From: Lytechinus variegatus
Lineage: Eukaryota > Echinodermata > Echinoidea > Temnopleuroida > Toxopneustidae
Direction: 5' to 3'
Assembly (NCBI RefSeq): GCF_018143015.1
Contig: NC_054743.1
Coordinates: 42,674,922 to 42,738,921, forward strand
DNA length: 64,000 nt
Of this stretch, positions 25,001 to 34,123 are shown piece by piece. Every line of letters begins with the position of its first letter. Position 1 is the stretch's first letter. Both the position numbers and the translations under genes were made by a program. Below the pieces are notes generated by a model. That model was not told the origin of the DNA, made no database searches, and saw only the letters and a list, made by a program, of their open reading frames with translations.

Positions 25001-28000
25001 GTCCAGATTTGAGAGCCTAAGCAAGCCATAGCCTAGCCTAACCTAGCATGTTGTCTTGTCGTTAATGACAATTTGACATGTGTTTAAGAATTGGATCTAT
25101 AGGTCTAAGCCTGAGGCCCAGAGGGTACCGGCAATTTGAAGGTGCTGATTCATGGCATGCAAATAAGCGAGCGACCACAATTTTGTAAAGATCAAGTCCA
25201 CGCACATGCGGACTCTTATTCCGAAGACGCAGATAATGAATTTTCATATTGGGGTCCGGGACTTTTATGGGAAAAATAATTTAGCGGCCCGCCCTTGCTC
25301 GTTTTCCGTGTTTCCCTCCATCACGCTTGCTAAACATTTTTTTTTCTGTTGGGGCTGGGGGTTATATACTCAAGTTTTATATTTTTCATAAAATACTTCT
25401 TAAAATGAAGTACATACAAGAACAGCCTGAATTGTATATATCTTTCCCAAAATATGGCAGTGCGAGCAATTACCTTTAGTCACTGGCAAGCTCATTCTCG
25501 CCCTTTATTTAATGATTTAAAAATTCTTAATGTTTATAATTTGCATAATCTATCAGTATGTATCTTCATATATGATCTGCGTAATAAAAACCTTCCTCAC
25601 TCCTTAGCAGATTATTGTAATTTAATTGAGCACAATTATTCTACTAGACAGAAGAAAGGCCAACAAGTAAATCTTCCAAAACTAAAAACAACTCAAGGCC
25701 AATTTCTTTTCTAGGTAGTAATTTCTGGAATAAAGTACCAGTCGAAATCAAATTGAAGAAATCAAGAAAAAGTTTTAGGAATTCTCTAAAAAGTTATTTG
25801 TCTTCATAAATTCACACCATCAACGTGTAAGTCTACTGTAGATAATTAATACAATTAAGATACTTCAAAAATGTTTATGATAACCCTTTACAAGGAATAT
25901 ATTGTGATTTAATTTTTTTGTTTTGTTTTTCCTTCTTAAAAGTGTATTTTGTAATATTTGTGGGGCCAGGCTCGATTAGCACTTGTGCTATTTTCTGGTC
26001 CCATTTACCATTGTATTTTTATACATGTGTAACTGTTATGCAATTTGTTTTATATCCTGTAAACATGTGAATATTGTTGGTAAATAAATAAATCAAATCA
26101 AATTAAAAATAAAGTACATCTTATTTGCATATTTGTCTAGAAAGTATAAACTTACCATCCGCACATCCAATGATAGTTCAACCTGTTGATTCTCCTCTCC
26201 CTGTCGATAAGAAGAGATCATTTTATTTAAAACAACAAAATTCATCTCCTCTCAAAAGTGTAGGGTACAACTAACAATATTGTTTTTAATTTGTGTGAAT
26301 AGATCAATACGTGGGATGATGGATAGCTTGACACATTAATTTAAAAAAAAAATATCGATCATGTATGGAGGTATTGGATTTAAAAAAATTTAAAGCACTT
26401 GAAAATGATGAAAACTTTGGGTAATGACAACAACACACCTGATGTTATTCGCAGTTTGTCAACTTGACAAAGTTGAATACTATTCTAAAATAAAATAGAG
26501 TAAAAGTCAGAGATTTTTTTTCATTAGCTTGTATCTTTACACATGTACATACGTCACACCCTTACACATACACAGCGTACGCACAGGAACACACACACAC
26601 ACGAGCGCAATATCTCCATGTATAATTCTCATTCTTAATATTCTATTCCAAATATTCATGCATGACTTGTTTTCATTTTCACCTTGACGATAACATGTGC
26701 GCAAGTACAAGTACATTACTTACAAACTTGATGAGCTCGACCGGAATGATTCGGAAGGTTACATTCGTAGGTCGGCTGATGTCACGCACCGGTCGCACTG
26801 TGATTGGTCCATAGTTATCAAGGAGATGTTGTAGTAGAATGCTCTGATTGTTTCGTCCTGAAGTTAAAGCAAAACAAAATTTAAAGAGCTATTTTGTATT
26901 TCCATATATCTGGTAATGCTCAGTTTGCATAATGGGTACAAGGTATTTCTTCATGCTAGTGCTCAAATGTATTCATTTGATGAAAGCATAATAGTGAAGC
27001 ATGGATTAAATAAAAGTCTGCCCTATTAGCCACTCATGTGTCCTTGACATTATGACTGATTGAAAGACTGAACTGAAAAGGAGATATATCTTATATATCC
27101 ATTATTAAAAAAAAATACCACACCTAAAATGACTATCCTTATGTTTTGTTCAAAAAGTAATTTTTTGGTCTCATTTCTTGACTGCGAGTTTATTACTAAC
27201 GCATGTTCATGATTTTACCACTATTTTCATAAATGTATTGATTTTCTACAATATCTATCAGCTTTTGTATTTCATTAATCTCTGATAATCCGAGTTTTAA
27301 GCTTCTGAAACAAACCTGTAAAAAGGAACCTTCGCAAACAATCAAAGTCTAGTCGATTTTTTTAATACTTTCATGCATATGCCTGATTAAAGTCCAAATA
27401 TTCATGACGTTCACTTTAAAAGCATAAATATAATTTATAGCACTTCCTTCTCTCCCTTCCCCATCAGTGGCGTAACAGGCGGGGGAAGGTGGGCAAGCTG
27501 CCCCCCTCCCTGGCAGATTTTACCGGGATTTCATATATATATATATAAAAGAGAAAAGGGAGAAAGGGAAAGAAAGAAAAAGAGGAAAGGGAAAAAAGGA
27601 AAGAGAATAAGGAAAAGGGAAAGAAAGAACATGAATAGGGAAAACGGAAGGAAAGCGGGAAAACGAAGGAAAGAATAACATGTGAGGAAATACAAAATAT
27701 CCTAGAATACTAACACATTAGCATACTTAGCAAGCGATAGACAGATAAAATCAAAAGATAGGGTTAGGCACGGGCAAAAAGGGCGGGAAAATGGGAGAAA
27801 GAGGCAAATAAAACGGGAAATGAAGGTAGAGCCAAAAGCTGAATTGTAAAATCTGAATCTGAAGAAAATGGAGAAAAAAAAAGAAAAAAGAACTTAAGAA
27901 CACGACCGGGCTGCCGAGGATTGGAAAATATAAAGAACGAGAAGAAAGGTCGATCATAAGCTTGTTAAATTTTATGCAATAATGCTTGCAATCAGGACAA

Positions 28001-31000
28001 AAAAAAACTCTTAGCCAAGGCTAGTTATATCCCCTATGTCTTAACCAAAGTAAAACTTTGCACTGGCTAGATTTACCTTAAAAAGCCTTTTATTGAGTAC
28101 TTTGGCTAAATTTCCAGAGCTATGTTATTACATAATTAGAATTCAATTTCAAAATCATTTTAAAAGGCCAAATTTTTCTAGCTCGCTTCGCTCGCTGGCC
28201 ACTTTACAAATTTTACCACATTTGCTATGTTGTTTAGCCTCAAAATAAGTTTCGTTTAATATCCACAACTGCTTTGAAGTTAATGTGTTGTGTAATATGT
28301 ACCTGCGATTTGATAAGAAGTGGCCAGATCTTTAATCTTTAAAAACGAGGTTCCGGGGGCTCCACTCCAGACGAGTGGCGGCACCAAGGTAGAGGCACGG
28401 GGGCATTTTCCCAAGTGAGCTGGCCCCCTCCCCAAAATTTTGAAAAAAAAAGAAATGTATAGTAAATTTTATCATAAGCATCCATCTAACATGACTAAAC
28501 CTGCAAATTGCTCCAAAACAGCTTTTTCTTTCTTTAAATTTTGAAAATGTTCTCATCGATTCGCTGTTAGTGCCCAACCATAAATCGTTCAGGTCATTAT
28601 TTAAAATTTATAGTAACTGTTGACTGAGATAAAGAAACTATTTCTTCACTTGTGACTTCAAAATCCAATGTTCAAGTCAATATGCTTCTCACGATTAGAG
28701 TTTTCATTATTCGTTTTTAGCGAGATACACATTCTGTGTATTCATAATTTTCATTTAAAAAAAATAGCTAGCGCTACGCGCTCACATCAATTAGTTGATC
28801 AGATAGTCATCCAGTTCATGGTTACAAAATGTGCTTAGAACCTCCAGTAATCATCTCAGGATATCACAATTCTCAGCTCGCGCTCCGTGCTCGCATTATT
28901 TATTTGGTGAGATATCATCTTTACGACCCAATGGAAACAACTAGTCCTTAACATGTCCCTTTTCAAGTTAGTAGGGTCTACCTTAAAAAAAATAATAGCT
29001 CGCGCTTCTCGCTCGATTTTGTGAAATAGGCAAATTATTTGTGTGCCCCGCCCCCATGTTCTTTGCCCCCCCCCCCTAGCCTAGGTTAAAAATCATGGTG
29101 CCGCCATTGCCCCGGACCTGATCCGCATAGCAGTGGCCCCGAAAACAAACAAGAAAAGATAAAAGAAAAGGAAAGGAAATGAAATGACAGGAAGGTGTAA
29201 AATATAATTTAATTTTCTGAGTACCATGTCAAATTCAATCTCACGTTAGATAAAAGATGATTTTTTTTTTATCTCGCCCGCTTCGCTCGTTCGGGACTTT
29301 TATTAAGCACATTTTCGCCGCCCACGCCATACCGTGCCCCCATCTCTTTTTACTTGTCACGCATTTAACTTCGCCCTAGTGCTCGGGCAAAATCACAAAA
29401 ATCCTGTTCATACCATATTATGACCGGGAAATTAGTGGGTCATGCCCACCCCCCCCCCCCCCGGCCTCCGACCCCTGTTACGCCCCTGCTTTCTCTGTCT
29501 CTCTCTCTCTCTGTCTCTCCTCCTCTCTGTCTATCTTGGTTAACATTAGTGCATTCTTCTGAGTGGCAGAATATGGCTTATGGGGCACTACCCCCCCCCC
29601 CCCTATGCCAGCGAAAAATGCAATCCATTAAAAGTGAAATAAAATTCAAAGAAAAGTTGTGACAAAATTTCAAGAAAATGATTTATATCAATCATTTTAG
29701 TCTCGTTTTGTTTTTCTTTCTCCTTATTTTATTTTCTCTTGGTCGTGAAACCTCTGAGGGGAGCGAGTGAAGCATACGTCCCCCCTCCCCCTCGAAACAT
29801 TTACGAGCAAATGTTCGTGATCTTAACAATACACTTCTTTCCCATTATTTTCAATAGTGGAGGAAATGGAACCATTGACATCATCATGGACATGCTGAAT
29901 TAAGCCCACAGAGCACCAATAGATGCATTTCTTTACGAAATGACCAATAGTTTGCCCAATAATGCAAACACATTAACGCTGGCACTTAATGTTATCATAA
30001 ATCAAACAGTGACAAGATGTGTCCTCCAAGGTCAATTTTCAAGTAGCCTTTGACGCACTCATCCTCAGATAATCGTTTGTAATAAAGGTTTTGAATTATG
30101 TATCTTGCTCTTTTGTATTCTGTATCCACCTATTTATAGTTGCCCTCGAATTACTTTATCATACTTCCCGATAGGGATGCCGAGTGGCTATCCATTACTT
30201 GGAAAACTTGAATTATTCCCACTACACTATTGGATCAGTGCAACGGTGGTAGGTTGATCCTGTTTGATCAATTGATTTCCAAAATCAAATGGCGCACACA
30301 CAAATATTCATAAGGGATCAATTTCTGAATCTAATGGCCTTGAATGAAATCAATCTGAAAATGCAAGTTACATTGTTATCGTGATTTCTTGTTAGAATTC
30401 CTTCTAATCACGACCTCTTCTACTTCTCTACTCTTTATCTCTAATGGATATGAGATTAAGTGTATTCATATTCGGATTTATAATACATTTTATGTTATTA
30501 ATTTCATATGCCATAGGAATTACTAGCTGAAAAGAAACATGAATATCAATTTAAAAACTTAATTTCTTTAAATCCATAAAAGCTTAAAGTCAGTCTCCAA
30601 GCCCCTGTGTTAATGAGCAAATAAGCAAGATTTATCCTCTCCTGGCTGAATTCATGTCCCTGCAAAATCTCGTGAATTGTGAGACTTGTCTTTCTAAAAG
30701 AACTTAACCACTTTCTTCTTGAGTAATATTGATTATTTTTGTAGCATATGAAAGAGTAATTATTACTCTTTTATACTGATTATGTCTTTTGAATAAAATA
30801 TTTTGATACATAAGTGAATCTCAGGCATGGAAAGATGTCTCAAACAAAATTTTCTTCCTCTTTTCTTCCCTTGCAAATTGTGCAAAATTTTGTGTTTTGG
30901 GCACAAATAATATATCATCAAAAAGCTCAAACTCTATACTTTCTTACAATGTCACTCTTTATATGTGGCACATTCTTATGGATGGGCCAGCAGGCAGCTT

Positions 31001-34000
31001 TTTCTATGAGGTGCCGTTTGTACCAATATTATATAGAACAGTTATTCGTTATATTGTTAAGTAATAACAATTGTTTATATATGATTTTCATTTTATTTGT
31101 AAATAATTACTATTATATAAAATAACATTTCTAATTATTTATATATAATTATAAGTCATACTTCGTTATTTGTAAATAATAGTAGTTCGACATTCCATTA
31201 TTTATAAATAATTATTATTTGTTTTTCATTATTTATAAATAATGATTATTTGTTTTTCCTTATTTATAAATAGTGATTTTTTTGGTTTTTCATTATTTAT
31301 AAATAATGACATTACATGCTTCATTATTTATAAATAATTGCAATTCGTTTTTCCATATTTATAAATAATGACATTGCATACTTCTTTATTTATACATAAT
31401 TTCGATTCAATTTTCAATTTTTTTTATAGATAATGATTTTTGGTTTTCTATTATTTATAAATAAGTTTGTCGAGTTTCGCATTATTTATAAATAATAATT
31501 ATTTGTTAAATAATAAAACGTCTACCTCATTATTCATAAATACAAATTTTCGAGTGCGCCATCATTCTCAATATTCATAAATAATCATTATTTATTAATG
31601 ATAACATTTTACACTTCTTTATTCATAAATAATTTTCAATAGTTGGCCATTATTTATAAATTATGTTCGAGTTTTCAGTTATTTATAAATAACCATTATT
31701 TGTTAAATAATGAGACATCTACCTCAGTATCTATAAATAATGAAAATTAATCGTGTTTTATTATTTATTAATTACAATTTTGTTTCACTATCCCATTACT
31801 TATGAATAATCAACAATTTTTACAGTTTGCCATTGTATACAAATAACCATTATTTATATATAAATAATCATTATTTATAGATAGTGGAAACTCGACTATA
31901 ACATGCAAATGTGGGACCGCCCATAATATGAATATTCATATTTGATTGCGATCTCCTTTCTTTAACTTCAATCAGAATATTCTATCCCATCCGACAATGT
32001 AATCAAGTTCAACCAGCAATCCATATTAATAACCAACCATTCACATAAATAAACAAGCCCAACCAACCATCCATATCAAACAATCGATTCGGATAGGTGC
32101 TTCAAAAAGTGAACAAGATATGTGATTAGATGGAAGGCTAGGTTATTTTGTGCACAATTATTTTTGGGGTAACTTGGTACAGACTTTCATGTTCCTACTG
32201 ATGAAATACCCAAAACTAATTATGATAGAATTTTTGACAAAATAAGACGTCATAGATGATTTCATGTATTATTCGAAATATCACTGTTTTCGGTAGAATT
32301 ACAGTAGTGAAATCATTATTACCGCCACAATTTAATCATTTATCTATGTCAATTCCATCTCCTTTTACTAAGTTATTGAAAACCATACAAGCTTAATTCT
32401 TTAATCTCATATGGAAGAACAAGCCAAATAAAAAATTAAAGAAAACAGGTTGTTGGTGATTATAAAGAAGGCGGCCTTAAGATGCCAGATATTTTTTTTT
32501 CAATATGTCATTAAACATGTTAAAGTTAAAATGGATTCGGGGAATGATTTTTAGGAAGGTGTAATGACGTCTTTCATTTAATGAAGTTATTTTAATCAAA
32601 GCCATTTGTATTAGAATTTGGGGATGAAAATTTTCTGTCATTTTCTCATGAAGTTGTAAATTCATCTCGGAAAGATGTATTTTATGCTAAGTTTTTGTAT
32701 TATACCAGCGAGAAAAAATAGTTGGCTTATACCTATACTTTGTCATGTTTGTGGAGAAACAATTCTATTCAAATTGGGAATACGTTTGGATTTTTTCAAT
32801 TGTGGTTTAGATAGAGCATTAGATTTATTAATGACTTGATTGATGAAAAGGGGCATTTACTTATTCATGATTAATGTAAAATGAAAATTGTTTTTAAGTA
32901 AATTATTTGTCGTAATTTTCTATAAGTCAAACAATAAAGGGTCAATATCGAGTAAATGTCGAAAATTGTGAAAGATATAGAAATTCCTTTGATACCTTTA
33001 CATATAAAAATATTAGTACATGACCGAAAAGAATGTCAATATATCTATAAAACTTTGCTTGTAAAAACAAAATGTGTTCATTTAACATGTTTAATATATT
33101 CAAAATGGGATCGATATTTACATGACCCTCGTGATAATATAAAAATTTAAAAATACCATATCATGTTATTACGTTTTACTGCAGACATTTGTTTATTATT
33201 ATCAGTATAAGATACTAAAAAAGATGAAGATTGTTTTTAAAAAATTGTTGTTTTTAATAAGGAGATGGAACATATAGTGCCCTTTTAATAATTGTAAATT
33301 AAGTAAAGAAATTTGGAAGGAAACAAGAAAAATGAATAAATGAATGTTCTCAGGCACACGTCAAGTTAAGTAAGAAAAACATCATCGTTGGTTTCGGTGA
33401 GAAAAGAAATGACGCATTGAATTGTTTTGTATGTATAGGCCTATTTAAAACACATTTATTTCTTCAAAAGTTGAACGGTAAAAAAAACCTGTGTTTAGAT
33501 ATGCATGCCCCACTTTGTGGAATAGCCTCCCTGAAGACATAAAAAATGTACCTCTGTCGAGACTTTCAAAAATTTCTAAAAACTTTTTTATTTAACTCTT
33601 AGCTCTTCATGCGCCTTGGGCACTCTCCAGAGTGGATTTGGCGCTTTATAAGTCACATTATTATATATTATCATTATTATTATGAAGATGAGAGATATAA
33701 TTATTAGTTCTATTTTTGTTTTCGTTTTTTTTTTACAAAATTTGATACTAAATGGATGTCACTTCATTCTTTATTTACTTGAGAGAAATGTGAACTTTTA
33801 TTGTTTGAGTTCATTCAATGAGTGTGTAATAATGTTTACTTGTGAATATTTTTATATTATTTAACTCAATAAAATGTCTTTGGACTGCTAAAAAGTTTGG
33901 GGAAAAGAATCCTTACCCTTTGTTAAAGGTTTTCTTCCCTCAGTCCTATTCCTATTCAGTGTATCAATGAACTTGAGACCCCCCCCCCCCTCCCCTGCCC

Positions 34001-34069
34001 CCACACACTCACCATCATATCTATTCAGATATAGTAGTAGTAGCAGTAGTAGTAGTAGCAGTAGTAGTT

Positions 34070-34123
<54 letters not shown>

